A stretch of 64,000 nucleotides of DNA from Branchiostoma floridae (Eukaryota > Chordata > Leptocardii > Amphioxiformes > Branchiostomatidae), in the NCBI RefSeq assembly GCF_000003815.2, contig NC_049995.1, forward strand, positions 12,228,061-12,292,060, read 5' to 3'. Positions 30,229-42,957 of the stretch are shown here, piece after piece. Numbering within the stretch: position 1 is the stretch's first letter; the number at the start of each line of letters is the position of its first letter. Both the position numbers and the translations under genes were made by a program. Under the pieces are notes generated by a model that made no database searches, was not told where the DNA came from, and saw only the letters and a program-made list of their open reading frames with translations.

Positions 30229-31893
30229 GACTGTACTCTACCTCGCTCTTGTTATTTTAATTTCCTCGACCGGTAAGCCCCGAAACGTGTGAATGCCTGA
30301 TGATATAACTGTTTATTGTCCAATAGGTCCAACATCCGATCCACCGATTTTTTCAGGTCTGTTTTCCTGGATAAGAAAACCCGGTTTTGTACCGGTGCAC
30401 CGTCACCGGTACCCACCCCTAGGCCCTATTACAGTCGGTAGAGTGCTTGGCGTGTTGTTGGACATGGGAGAATAATACGACTACAAACATGTCAAGTCTC
30501 TGCACGGATTGAACAAGCGAGCTGACAAGCGACTTCCTGGGTTGAGCAGTTCGCTATAGATGCCTTTTACCGTGTCCTGTAGAACAAATAGAGGAGTGGT
30601 GAAACGATTTGTTTGGTTGTCTATCTGTCAACTTTGTTGCAATATCTTTCTGACTTGCGGCAGTAGAATAATCCGTTCGATGATGGGTGTAAAACTTCTC
30701 GTTTAATAAACTATATAATTTGGTACTGAGATTCTCTTCTATCTGTTTGGTTTCTTTTGTGAGCTAATGTCAAAGAAGTAAAGGAAAATTTCTGGTTAAC
30801 ATGGTTCTGCTTAGCAATCCGCTCATTTATGCAGTTTTTGGTATTTCCGCTAGAGGTCACTCTTTGTACTGGAGTACTGTACTGAAGAGGGAATACTATA
30901 TAGTATATGCACCACATACAAAGATACTACATTTTACAGTATAAAGCTGCTTTCTTATGTTTACTGCCAAATATACTTTCATGATAAAACATATCCAATT
31001 AACTCTTGGACAAAGATATGCACATCTGGCTTTGTGCCATGCATGCTTTATGTCTTTGTCTTTAACGTTTCAACAATCAAATGTTCTATAGATAATGCAG
31101 TACATATCGATATATTGCGCAATATACATCTAGAAAAAAATCTTTACCTGAATGTAGCTATAGACTTGAAATGCATCCTTGTCAAGGACAATATGTCCTA
31201 AGTACTACATATAACTTCAAAACTGTCCTGAAATCTGCAAACTATTCACGCCATATTTCAAAACCTTATATATAGCCGATCGATAATGATGATAAACAGC
31301 CTGAAATAATGTACATGGTCTAATTTTTCAAAAGATTATCTGGTCATTGGTGACGATCCTAGCCTTCTATGAAATAACTGACCTCTTTGCGTTAAATGAT
31401 CCTACGATGGAGATTGATTGAGCATGCTTGCTTGCCTTGCCTACCTTTGGAACTAGCACGCCCATAGCGAAACAAACGGCAGAACGGCAATAAAAACAGG
31501 TGTCAGAGGTCATTAGGTCACCCCGGCCAAGTTCCTTATTAGTATTTCTCATCCGTGGCAGTTTGCAGAGTCGTGTAGGCGTTCTCACCCAGATGAGCCA
31601 GACTGATGTAGTCCTTTGTGTAGATAAAAAGAGCGCAAAAGAAAAAGGTAATTGAGCCACACAAACGTCACATAGAGGACACAAAACACTAATCATGGAC
31701 GCTCGCCAATAAATATAGTGTTCACCAATGACCAAAAAGACAGACCTCCACACAGCACACACTTAAGCTGACTGCTACAACGATTTCTTTTTCACCTAGC
31801 TCATACAGTTGCGCCCAATAAATTTGCTTGGTTTGTGAGCTTAGCAAATACAGATGACTATTAGCTTACAATCACTCAAAACAATAGTTGATC
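30229..31893. other. Spacer between the CACTG element and the kinase gene
   Basis: A/T-rich sequence in which I see no supported gene or clear repeat. The minus-strand frame at 31367-31762 has no recognisable motif. Confidence 0.5.
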
Positions 31894-31899
31894 TTTATT
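31894..31899 (-). terminator. Polyadenylation signal of the receptor tyrosine kinase gene
   Basis: AATAAA on the minus strand (TTTATT on the plus strand), 28 bases beyond the kinase gene's stop codon. This predicts a very short 3' UTR. Confidence 0.55.
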
Positions 31900-31926
31900 G
31901 ATTATTGATTGATTATGATCTCAACA

Positions 31927-34900
31927 TCATAACCAATGTAACTGCTTTCTACAGCACAATGAAATGATGTTGATTACAGTTATTTCACTGCACACTGATG
32001 GGTATTGAACTCTGCTCACGTGCTGAATCTCCATCAGAGTACGTTGGATTTTGTAGAACTCTGGTCTCTGGGCCGGATCAGCTTTCCAACAGTTCAGCAT
32101 TAGGGTGTATCTAGAGCATTCACAAAATAGGTCTCTTAAAAGAGTAGTTCCGTGTAAATCTAACTATAACGCAAGATGTACTCATTTAGAGATGTTTTTC
32201 ATAAAACTAAGAATTCATGATCCACTGAAAACGTGGATACTATTTATTCTGGTCGCCTATTCGCCCGGATGTTAGACACGTGATCCCTCCATTGTATAAG
32301 TATGCAGATTAGGGGCATCTCATCACTCGCAGGCCGCCTCCGACCACGTCTGGAGCTCAAGCTACGGCTCCTACGCAAAGCAGACAAAACTTCCCTGCGG
32401 CAAGATTGCGTTTGAACGCCGCAGGGTGGCTCGAGACAGCCCGTGGACTCCGGCGGTCACGGCGTGGTCACCGTCAGGTCGACGTTTGTTCTTTCCACGG
32501 AAGGTTTGGTGTCGGTTTCCAGTGGTCGGTTGGTACATTTTCTCCGCTTCTCCCGTATTGTAAAATTTTCTCGTGTATGTTGCGTTTTATAGAGCTTCGG
32601 AGCGACCCTTTTTGTTATGTTCTTTCGCCGTTTGTGATTTTCTTCTAGCACGCTGGATTTCTGATTGACAGCTGTATCGTTTTAATTTTGCATTTCTGTC
32701 GCTTATTCGTATGTATGAGCTTCTAGCCACGTGGGAGGAAAGACCCTAGTGCAGACAATGGCTGCTTTACACCTTGTTCTCGTTTTACAGTTTCTTCCCT
32801 TTTTATCCTAGACCGGGTCGAGTTTAGGACGTTTTTAGTTCACATTGGCGTTTTGCTCCGCTTGGAGCTGAGCGACTTTTGTGTGATTTCCTGACCTTGT
32901 GTACGTTTTTAGCAGGATCCGACAGCTACTCCAAGCAGATAGTTGGTGCCCACATGGCAAGATGGGAATTCTTTTGTCCACGCTATGTTTTTTGTATCTG
33001 TCCCAATCCTCTGCGAAGGGAAGCTGTGGGTGTTGGCATTCATTGCTAAGGCGTGGAGCAGAACGAGAGTTTCCAGATTTTTATTTCATTTTTTGATTTT
33101 CGTGAATATTTCAGGCAGGAACAGAGGACGACGAGGGCATGATCCAGGAGGCAAGATGGCGACCCCCCCCCCCTGGTTCTTTGTTTTCCAGGACTACTTG
33201 TCACCCCTCTGGGAGAGCCTGGCGTAGCGTTCAGCCACCCCATCTGAGCTTGGAAGGCTGCGGCTGGTACGATTTGGGTGTCATTTTCCGTTTTTGTGGC
33301 CAGGTAGAATTTTTTCTTTTGCTTTCCTAGATTGAACGTCGAGGCTGTGTATGGGGTTTCCTGCTACCATTTGTTTCAGTTTGCATGTGTATGAGTGTGC
33401 ACCTGTAAGGCGTGGTGACTGAGTTGTGGACACGCGTGGCCCACGACTACTCCACGTAACGCGGCTCGCTCGCATGTGGGATCTGGGCGGTGTGGAAGTT
33501 GCGTATGTTTTAAACTTGTCTGTCTGGGACCGGACCTGTTGCCGGGCGCCCGTCCCTCCCCACCATCTCATGGTTCACGTGTTGTTCATACAGGTCTGAC
33601 GCTCTCCCCCTCCGACAGCAGGGATGCGCGGGACACACCACTGCCAGCTACGGGACACGCCACCATCAACCTCGCCAGATGTGCGGCCATGGGACGCGTC
33701 GGTGGCATGCACAAGCTACAGCAGCAGAGAGGGGACAAGACGCGCCAGGGAACCTGTTAGGCTGTGATGTTTTGTTTTGTGAACCTTGTTTCTTTCACCG
33801 ATTAGAGTTGTTGAAAACAGATACCAGAGAATCCGAGGAGGTGGCTTCAGGGCGCAGCATTATGAGGAACAGCAGTTTGAGGATCAGTCCCGGCTGGCGC
33901 TCCGGCCCCTAACACCACCCAGCCCGCCAGTTCTTCCGACTTCACCGGCAGCTCAAGGAACGGACTGTGAGTCTTTTGGCTTCCTTTGTTAGGCAGGTCC
34001 CCCCCCCCTCCTCTCTTAATTTGTGAAATTCGTTTTCCAGTGCGATGGGGTGCCGCGGAATGCTGGATTGTTCGGTATTATTCGAGTAACCCTGCGTTAG
34101 CCTGACGTCCTTGTGAATAACACGTCGAGTTACCCGTTTGTTTCTAACGTTATTCCAGTGCGGGGATCCGAGAAGGTGTAGGACGGTGTATCCTTTCTCA
34201 GTACGGTGGAATATCATTCAGTGCGACGGGGTGCCGCGGAAAGCTGAATGATTCGGAAAGTATGCAGTTGTTTTAGCCGGTGTGGCATTATCCAGCGCGA
34301 AGGGTTTCCGCGAAAAGCTGGGCGATCCAAAAAAAAAAAAAAAAAATTGGGCACGTTTTTTCGTGACACACTGTGACGACATCCAGTGCGAAGGGGTTCC
34401 GCGGAAAGCTGGACGATCCGAGAAGTCTTGTACGTTCATCTACTTTTGTGACTTAATCCAGTGCGATGGGTTTCCGCGGAAGGCTGGATGATTTGTTAAG
34501 CGGAAGTGCGTAAGGACCTGGGCCGGACTGAGGCCTGGCTAAGGAGCGTGCGCGGGAAACGGGCTGTGAGGACAGAAGTGAGCAGCATGTTGTGCGTTTG
34601 TGCACAAATGATTTTGTATCGCATAGTGCTGATTTACCAGAGGCAGTACAGAGCACGGTTTTAGTTATGTCTGGTTCCTTCTTCATGGTTTGAGCGCTGT
34701 GTAAGATTAGAGTGGGTAGATTAGCGTTGGGTAAACGAGAGTGAATACTTAGGAATGTGTGGCTTTACGTAGTGAAAAAGTCCAGAGAAGGGCAAGATGT
34801 AGTGAGGGGGACAAGTCGAGAACAATGAGAAAGGGATAAGATGAGTAAGGGGAGAGGAAAGCTGAAAGAGCGAAGATATTAGGATGGGAAGTTGTTGACA

Positions 34901-37900
34901 GGGACAAGATAGGAGATGATTGGAAGAATGAACAGGAAAAGGAGCGAGACNNNNNNNNNNNNNNNNNNNNNNNNNNNNNNNNNNNNNNNNNNNNNNNNNN
35001 NNNNNNNNNNNNNNNNNNNNNNNNNNNNNNNNNNNNNNNNNNNNNNNNNNCATAGGAGAGTGTCATCGGAGGAGATATTAAGTGACAGGAAGGAAAGGCT
35101 CTGAAGCCAGAGAGGGCAAAGGCGGAAGACGACGATTCCCCATCACTTTATAACGGAGGGCGGATAGATGACCAGGACAAATAGGATACTATTTATTCTG
35201 GTCGCCTATTCGCCCGGATGTTAGACACGTGATCCCTCCATTGTATAAGTATGCAGATTAGGGGCATCTCATCACTCGCAGGCCGCCCTCCGACCACGTC
35301 TGGAGCCTGAAGCGACCCACCCGCCCAGCCCTCGGTAAGTTTTTTCTGCTTTGCGCGGAATTAGACGCCCGCTTGTAGGCGGTCGTCTCAGCGCATAGGT
35401 GACTTTAGGCTCCAGACGACGATTCCCCATCACTTTATAACGGAGGGCGGATAGATGACCAGGACAAATAGGATACTATTGATACTGGATTTTAAAACCT
35501 TGTCAATAACTATTGCTGTTTCTGATAAGTGTAGTATAAAGTAACTTGTATAATATCGAAAAACAATTGTACAAGGTACAATGTATGGCCTCTTCCGCTA
35601 TAAAATGTCTGACCATTTCTACGAGACCAATCTACCTTACAAAGGACTTATAATGCAGCACGGGATGGCAAAGTGCTTTTACAATTTTTGGTGGAACTTC
35701 TAACGCTTAGTCATAAGCAATGCATTAATATAAAGGAAAAACCATATAAGATTTACAGTTTGTCATCGCACTGTTTTGGTTTCTCCATCCTGCGTCCCTG
35801 CTGCACGCCATCCATCACTTCTCGTTTGGACATACCGGGGTACGGGGTGGCACCTGGTTGAAAACATACAAAACATACATGTAAATAAATATGACCGATT
35901 TTTTGGTTCACAGTTTTTAACATGTTTTTTATTTATCTATTTATTTTATTTATTTATCTCCAGACATGTGGGTAGCTTATTTGAAGTTGATTTCCAAGGG
36001 GGCCCACTACATAAATAACAAAAACGAAACGTGTTACATTCAGTAAGACAACCAGAGGACAACAAACAATATATACAAATAAACCGAAGCGCCATTACCA
36101 AGAACAGTTGTCGATGTCAACCAAAAACGTCAACGGTAGAGGTCAGAGGTCAATGTGCGGAGGAGTGTGTTTTAGGGCAGCTTTAAACTGCAGTAGAGTT
36201 GGTGCATGTCTAATGTCCACCGAAAGTGTATTGTAATATGTTGCTCCTCTGTATGCAAATGTGCGGTGGCCAGCTGTATTTATGTAATTGGGTTTATGGA
36301 GCAAAGAGACTTGTCTGGTGTTATGGCTGTGTAACAGGTGGTTGTGTACAAAGGTGGTATCCAGGTATGTCATTTTGTTAATATCAAGCTGTAGACTTCA
36401 ATGTAGCTTTTTTGTATGGGACTGCAATGTTATTAGCTGGCTATATCAAGACACACAAAAGACGATAAAGGTAGAATGTCACATGTGACTTTGCCTCTAG
36501 TTGGCAACAGTCTAGTAATGAAGATTGAAGTTATTTACAAGAAAAGTCAACCCACCTAGTGTGGCGATCTCCCAGAGCAGCACTCCGAAGGCCCAGACGT
36601 CCGTCTTGGTGGTGTACTTCCGGTGGAACAGCGACTCGGGGGCCATCCAGCGGATAGGAAGGCGGGTCTGGGGTAGATAAATTTAGCGACTTTATTGATA
36701 AAGAAGAACTTTAATGCATGGAAAGTAAGAGGAGACTGAGCAATCATTCAGATCAGTTAATATCTCCTCCTTATTTAGGCCAAGAAGGTTTCTATCAATC
36801 ATAGACATATGCTAGCTCAACGAATCTGGGCTAAAACAAACCGAATGGTGCGTGATAGGTACCTCAGTTGTCCTCTCGTACTCATCCCCCTCCCGTGAGA
36901 AGCCGAAGTCAGACACCTTACAGGTCTTGTCTGCAGCAACCAGCACGTTTCTGGTCGCCAGGTCACGGTGGATGATCTGAAATAATGTTGGATTTCATGA
37001 CCTTTTGGCATGCTGTGACTAGAAATCATGGACTAGAAATCATGTATATTTATTGTATTCAGACGTGACTCACAATTGCTTACCATTTTGGAAGACAGAA
37101 AGTTCATCCCCTTGGCCACGTCCCAGGCGAACTTGGTGAGGTCACGTGATGAGAGGGACTTGCTGCCGCCGTGTAAGTTCCCGTATGTTTGCTGGGTGCG
37201 GCTGGTGCGGAGGTTGGACTGGAGACTTCCTCCGGATACGTACTCTAGCAGCAGGTAGAACGGGTCTAGAAAAAAGGCCGTAACATATATATATATGTAA
37301 ACAAAGTTAAGGAAATCAGTTATGCCATAATTAACGTATTGTTTATGTTAAACACCGTGTGACAAGTAACTTGCCTGTGTCTGTGCAGCAGCCAAGGAAA
37401 GAGACGACGTTGCGATGAGTCCCGAGCACCTTCAGGATAGCCAACTCCTTGTTGAAAACAGTCAAAGGAGCTGGCCAATTGTTCACTATGAAAATTCAGA
37501 ATAGAAAGCAACATTTAGTCTAAACATGAGTAGAAGATAACAGTTTTTTTAGCCGCTCCCGATCCCTCTTAGTCTATATAGCTATATTTTTTAATAATAT
37601 TCATACAACGATATAGTTTATGGTTTTCCGCATATAAATTATGTGTATTATACTTCAAGTGAAATGCTTTGTAAATAGGGCAACGAATTTTACATTAAGT
37701 CTATATCTAGCTTACTTTTAACAGTCTTCACGGCAACCGTGGTTGTTCCTGGTTTACCAGCTATTCTCCAGGCCTCAGCTTTGTAGACTTCCCCGAACTC
37801 GCCTTCTCCCAGCCGTTCTTTGATTTCCAGACGATCTCGGGGAAATTCAAAGGGCAGCTTCACATCTTCATAAGTTGCACCTGGTGTTGTCTGTATCAAA

Positions 37901-40900
37901 GTACGTCGATATGATGGATATATCATTAAAAAAAGGTGCATTTGTACATAAGCTGATAGCGTATATGAATATAATTGATCCAAATGAATGCGAAAATAGG
38001 ATAAATTTGCTTGGTTGCAAACAATACCTCGTTCTCAATAGCACTGTGTGCTGTCAGCCCCTGATACGCAGACTGCACAAATATACAGACAGAATTGGTT
38101 AGCATTTTACCAGGAGCCTGGTACATGTACAGCCCAATTTCCTTCACATAGCTTAGAGGTTCCTACGGGGAAATACCAACTATAAGAAAACAATGAGATG
38201 GGTAAGGTCCATAGATAAAAAAAAAAAAACTCTGTTATCTATGAGCTATGCTTATGATATAGTCATGCACAATCCAAGGTTTGACAGATTTACACATGCG
38301 CATGCTTTGCTATGTTTTCCATTCAAATCAACAAAATCAAGTCATTCTTAACTACGATACTTACTGACTGCGGTATCCTTAGACTTTGGTACCCATCATT
38401 GCTCTATACGAAAACACACACACACACAAAAAAAACAGTTATTGTGGTACTTGTAGCTAGCGTGTTCTGGTACATGAATGTCAAGTAAATTGTAATATTA
38501 CTATTATTCCGGCAAATGTAAGATATAACAGTGACTATACACTTTGCATATAGATTAAGAACATTGTAAAGTTTATATGAAGTTTTGTCGTTTGTCAAAA
38601 TTGAAGTGATGCTTTTGCTCCCAGAAGTATATTAAGTACAAAACCACTCCCTTACCACCTGGTCCAGTGCCAAGGTGTTGTGATGATTTTCGGCGGGTTC
38701 TTCTGAAAAAAAGTTAATGATCATCATAGTGCAATTATAAGAGAAGAAATGGAGATAACATACACAAGAAATAATTTTGTCTTTTCAAAGGATTTACCGT
38801 TTACTTCTAATGCATTTTTTGTTATTGCTAACTTCATTAATTATCATGCTAATATACGTCTGTCTACATCACTAGCAGACAGTTCCTTGGAATTGAATTA
38901 AAAAAAAAAAGCCCCTAATGTCATAGTAATGTTGAAAAAAATGAACCAATGGGATCCTTGCAAAAAGCGGTTGTCATATGGGATATTAATGACCTATGGG
39001 GAAATTAGAGCCTTCTGATTGGTCAACGTCATTTGGCTATATGGTAATAATTTTTGAAGGATTTCATACCATGCCCATTGGCTGACTTCCGTCTCTTGAC
39101 AACAACCAGTGTGACAGCAATGATGGCCACAAGTACCATTACACACACCACCACTACAATGATGATGACGGTGGTTTTGTCATCACCTGCTACAAGGAAA
39201 CAAAAAGGAAAAGTCATTGAGAATGAAAGATGCATATTGGTGTATACCTTTGGCTAAGGTGCATATGTCACAAGTATCTAATCCCACCATTTACCAGTAA
39301 ATATTTGTGGTACTTTTCCATACTTAAGTCTTATACTTTTTTTGATAATTAGTATCTGTTAATGTCCCACCTTTTGTCCCACCAGTACTTTCTGCAGTAG
39401 TAGCGTTTATCGTTTGTCGTTGTACATGTGTTGGTGATGTGAGTGGTAACCCCGCGGTGGTTTCTGCGGTGCTGCGTATGGATGATGGCGGCGGTGACGC
39501 TGAAGACGAAACAAAAACTAGAGTTGGAGAAAGAACTAAACTGCTGTGGTCCGTGGTGTGAGGTGCTGCAAGAAAATTGTTGTGCCCAAAGTAGAAAGAC
39601 TTAAACGCAGGCGAACTTAATCGTGGTGTGTTGCTAGATGTTGCACATGCAGCAGAACTCGAAAGCGTTCACTACTAGAACACCAGGCAGTACTGGATGG
39701 CATAGATGGACAAAGTTGATTTGCCTGGTTCAAAAATGCTTGCTAATTGTATTACGTCCAAAGTCCCCACACGCCTATTACATATTATAGTCTCCTCCAT
39801 CGGCCTCTCTTTGGGCATTGTTGTGCGTAAATTGTTGAGGGGGAAGGGGGTTGTAACGGGGAGGGTGATTCGATATTTTCAACCGGGAAGGTTCTTATGC
39901 CGGGAAAGGAATACATGCCGGGAGGCGAGTAGTCTGCCCACCGCTGTATACGCACCCTCAATAACTTACGCCAGTGCTACAGAGAGGCAGATGGAGGAGA
40001 CTACCTGTGGGCACGTCGCATTCCTCCACGTTTTGTCCGCCGAGCGAGTAAAGGAAGTTGTAAGGGACTGTATTGATTATCAACTCAGAGACACATCCCT
40101 GGAAGTCGTATACAGGTAGGCTGGATATCAGAGGGTCGAAGGTCGGCGGAACTCCTCCCATGTACACTGGCCCCATCTGTTCCCCAACGTTGTTGAAGAA
40201 GTAAGACGGACGCCCGGCTTGGGCGGGGGTACCGTTGTCAATGGTTACTGTTGCTTGGCAACCAGGATGGGAAACGTGCCTGAAGTGTGGAAAATGATTG
40301 TTGACTGTTATCAATGATTATGCAACAGTTGCAATACAAAATGAAACCATTTTATGGTAAACAAGAGATGTTTAAAGAAATACCAACACAAATTCTTATT
40401 TTTAGCACTTACTCAATGGTGACAGAGATATTATTTCCATGATTCACAAGAGTGTTGGTATCCACAAGGAAGCGCTCGATAAAACAGGAAAAGTGGTACT
40501 GTAGAATGGAAGAAAACATCAGCACATTCAGAAGGCCTGGCCTTGTACATATTCCTAACATGAAGGCATGTCAAGATATGATTTTTCAAGGTACTATCAC
40601 AATAGCATTATCTTAAGATATGGCAATCCATCAAACAAAAAAACAATACTAATCTTGTTTTTCCCCTATTTCACTATTTTTAGAGTCTGCTGAGGATGTT
40701 ATCCGTAACAAGGAACACGAGACCACACATACCCAGACACATTGATAACTCAAAACCTTTGTACACGAAGGCAACAACAATGGCGTCACTAATGGATTTT
40801 CTAATAAAGTCTCAAAGTCACTTACATAGAGGACTCCATTCTCCACATACAGGTGAATGAAATAAGCGGCTGCCTCTGGTATTCTGTAGTCCTGTACCGC

Positions 40901-41436
40901 GTACAGCAGTGTCCCGTTCTCATGGGCTGTACGGAAGCTGACCTGGATGGTGTTACTCTCCTGGACAGTGTAGGCAGGAAACTCCAAGTACGAGTTGGTC
41001 AGGAACTTGGGGGTCACCACTCTCCCTGTAGAAGACAAAAGCTCATTTTCTATTGTCAGATTCGTCAATGCCAGGCTACGCAACTGAATTATTAGGGTTG
41101 ACATTTTGATTACAGAACAGAAAAGAACATAAAAACTGTATCTTGTAACTTACTGGCCTTGGAAAAAAAGAAGTTGACTTAAAAGTCAAATAGAGATTGG
41201 ACATTCCATATGATTCAAAGTAGGAAATGTCAAAGATGATATCTCTCACCTGAGCCGCAGAACAGTCCAGTATACCACCACGTACATTCACAACGTGTGA
41301 CCATCTGTCCGTTTACGAACTCATCGATACAGGTAGAACCGTACTGACATGCATGGGTCGTCCTGACACGTGAACACGGGGGTAGGAGTGGGGGTTGGGG
41401 TGATGGTTGGCACCGGGGTGGGGGTAAGTGTCGTCT
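31927..41436 (-). CDS. Receptor tyrosine kinase with EGF-like and laminin-G domains (5' end missing)
   Basis: Exons: 41436-41250 (Thr/Pro linker, EGF-like), 41025-40826, 40498-40413, 40279-40005 (laminin G), 39565-39371 (Ser/Thr stalk), 39186-39070 (membrane helix, then KRRK), 38702-38656, 38403-38365, 38162-38028, 37890-37716, 37485-37375, 37265-37084, 36976-36863, 36667-36556, 35853-35757, 32110-31927. From 41025 on, all phases agree. Kinase motifs: GEGEFGEV loop, VAVK lysine, [49 protein letters not shown] and WMAPE mark a tyrosine kinase, and all catalytic residues are present, so it should be active. The signal peptide and any further N-terminal domains are not found. The EGF exon has a frameshift (see findings). 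Confidence 0.9.
34037..34490 (+). repeat. Array of hairpin-forming repeats
   Basis: Five full units and one partial unit start near 34037, 34153 (partial), 34212, 34288, 34379 and 34454. Each reads about CCAGTGCGAAGGG, then TTCCGCGGAA, then GCTGG. The outer arms pair in every full unit, and the centre contains a CCGCGG palindrome. In the unit at 34212 both arms have changed together (ATCATTCAG with CTGAATGAT), so pairing is kept. Confidence 0.75.
34951..35050. other. Assembly gap (100 N)
   Basis: Exactly 100 N, within transposon-like unit 1. Confidence 1.
35190..35470. mobile_element. Transposon-like unit 2 (281 bp), short relative of unit 1
   Basis: Its first 115 or so bases and last 58 bases are nearly identical to the ends of unit 1, but the interior is only about 100 bp. 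It follows unit 1 directly, separated by a shared GGATAC (35184-35189), with a third GGATAC at 35471. It looks like an internally deleted copy inserted beside the larger one. Confidence 0.72.
35916..36373 (-). mobile_element. LINE 3' end with (TAAA)n-type tail in a kinase intron
   Basis: The minus-strand frame 36373-36143 reads [26 protein letters not shown] and LLQFKAALK. This matches the familiar C-terminus of invertebrate non-LTR polymerases (HNTR, then R.F.YRG..LWN.LP, then FK..LK). About 185 bp of 3' UTR follow and end in a TAAA-rich tail at about 35932-35958. It is a 5'-truncated insertion in the same orientation as the kinase gene. Confidence 0.8.
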
Positions 41437-41999
41437 CTGAAAGAGAACCAACGCTCTCTTTGGGGGCTGTGAGAATAGATCTATCCTGACTGTCCATCAC
41501 AATCATTCAGGGTGGCGGCCGGTTGAGGAGAAGAACTCAAGTTGAAGTTCCCTCACAGAAATATCCGGTTGAAATATCCGTAACCAGTCTGGTTACGTCA
41601 AAGAACAAAGGACAGATCGGAAAAAGCCCCCACTCACCCAAATGGTTGCGCCAGTATCACGATTGCCAATGTCGAATAGATGTGGCCATGCCACCGTTGC
41701 TACTATGGCCATGCAACGCCAGCATGTTGTTTGTGCAAATTACGTGACCACACGTCACAATATACCGGGTGAGTTCCCCCATTGTAGTGCGATCCTTTAG
41801 CAACTTATTACAGTACTGCAGCGGAAATTCCGGTTTTGGTATTCTATGTTCTGAATAAGCTTTAGTCCCGATTTTTGGTGATAGACAGCTCTTGGAAGTC
41901 CGTCCAACCATCCGTCCGTCGGTCCATCCCGTGGCTAACAGCGTAATCAGTCTGGCAGAGACAAGCTATTTAGAATCATTCTGTCATACATGTAGGGAT

Positions 42000-42957
42000 C
42001 GATCAGCTGCCAGCATGACGAAATACGAATAATGCAAAGAAGGATTTACTTTTGCATTCATAGTGAGGAAGTTTAATTTCTGTGTTTCCGTGGTAGGACT
42101 TTAACGTTAATACATACATGACAGGTGGAACAAATACAATTACGTTGGCTAGCCGACAACGTTACCTAGAGGCAAAAAAAGTCATTTAAAAATCCATCCC
42201 TGCTTCACTTATCCTATTTCAAAGCTTGAAACTCAAACACGGTCACTGAGAAGCTTTGTGATAGTGTTTGCTGTTTGTATATATAGTAACGTACTATACA
42301 TATCATAACTTGTTAACAGTTATACATAACGTCTATAACGTTTATCTATGCCATACATGTAACGTTATGTCCTGGGCCGCGATGATGTTTAATACGGGTG
42401 TTCCAGACCGGATAATTTTCCGTATAATAATAACAGATGTCAAGAAATTTGATATATATGTGGCTTCATTCTAGGTCTTTTTTTTAAAGAAGTGATTACG
42501 TTTTGATGATTGAAGGACTTTTTTGGTTATAATTTTTGACCTCAGTAAAATTTACAGCGAATATGAATTTTTGAAACAAACCGCTAGATGCCGCTCTATT
42601 GTGGATAATCCATTTTCCGAACGGGGGATACGAGAATTTTAAGTTTTAACTTATTTTCCGCAGAAAAAGATGTAACGTTATAGCTGACCAAGGCTCAATC
42701 ATACATTCTATAAAATAAAATAAAATGAACATAACAAATAACATTTTCTATCTATATTGTTCGAAAATGACACGATATATGAATGGAAAAAAATCTAGAC
42801 TTCCCCTATTTAAAGTGGTATCACCCAACAATTTGTGTAACCTTCCTTTTCGTAACTCGTGTTGTGTAAGAAGTGACTTTGTGAGGACAGTGGGCGATAT
42901 AAGAGGAAGATATAACACACAAGAGTAGGAAAAGGCAGCCCATACCGGTATCTGACG
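42000..42957. other. Spacer upstream of UQCC1
   Basis: A/T-rich sequence between the last recognised 5' kinase exon and UQCC1. It probably contains the UQCC1 promoter and perhaps unseen 5' exons of the kinase gene. I found no exon with a signal peptide here. Confidence 0.4.

Larger units (their letters stand above)
32241..35183. mobile_element. Transposon-like unit 1 (2.9 kb) in the last kinase intron
   Basis: The start TATTTATTCTGGTCGCCTAT and the reverse complement of the end, TATTTGTCCTGGTCATCTAT, form an imperfect inverted repeat of about 26 bp. GGATAC flanks it on both sides. The interior is G/C-richer than the surroundings, has a 100-N gap and a hairpin array (34037-34490), and has no recognisable transposase. 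The superfamily is unknown. Confidence 0.65.
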
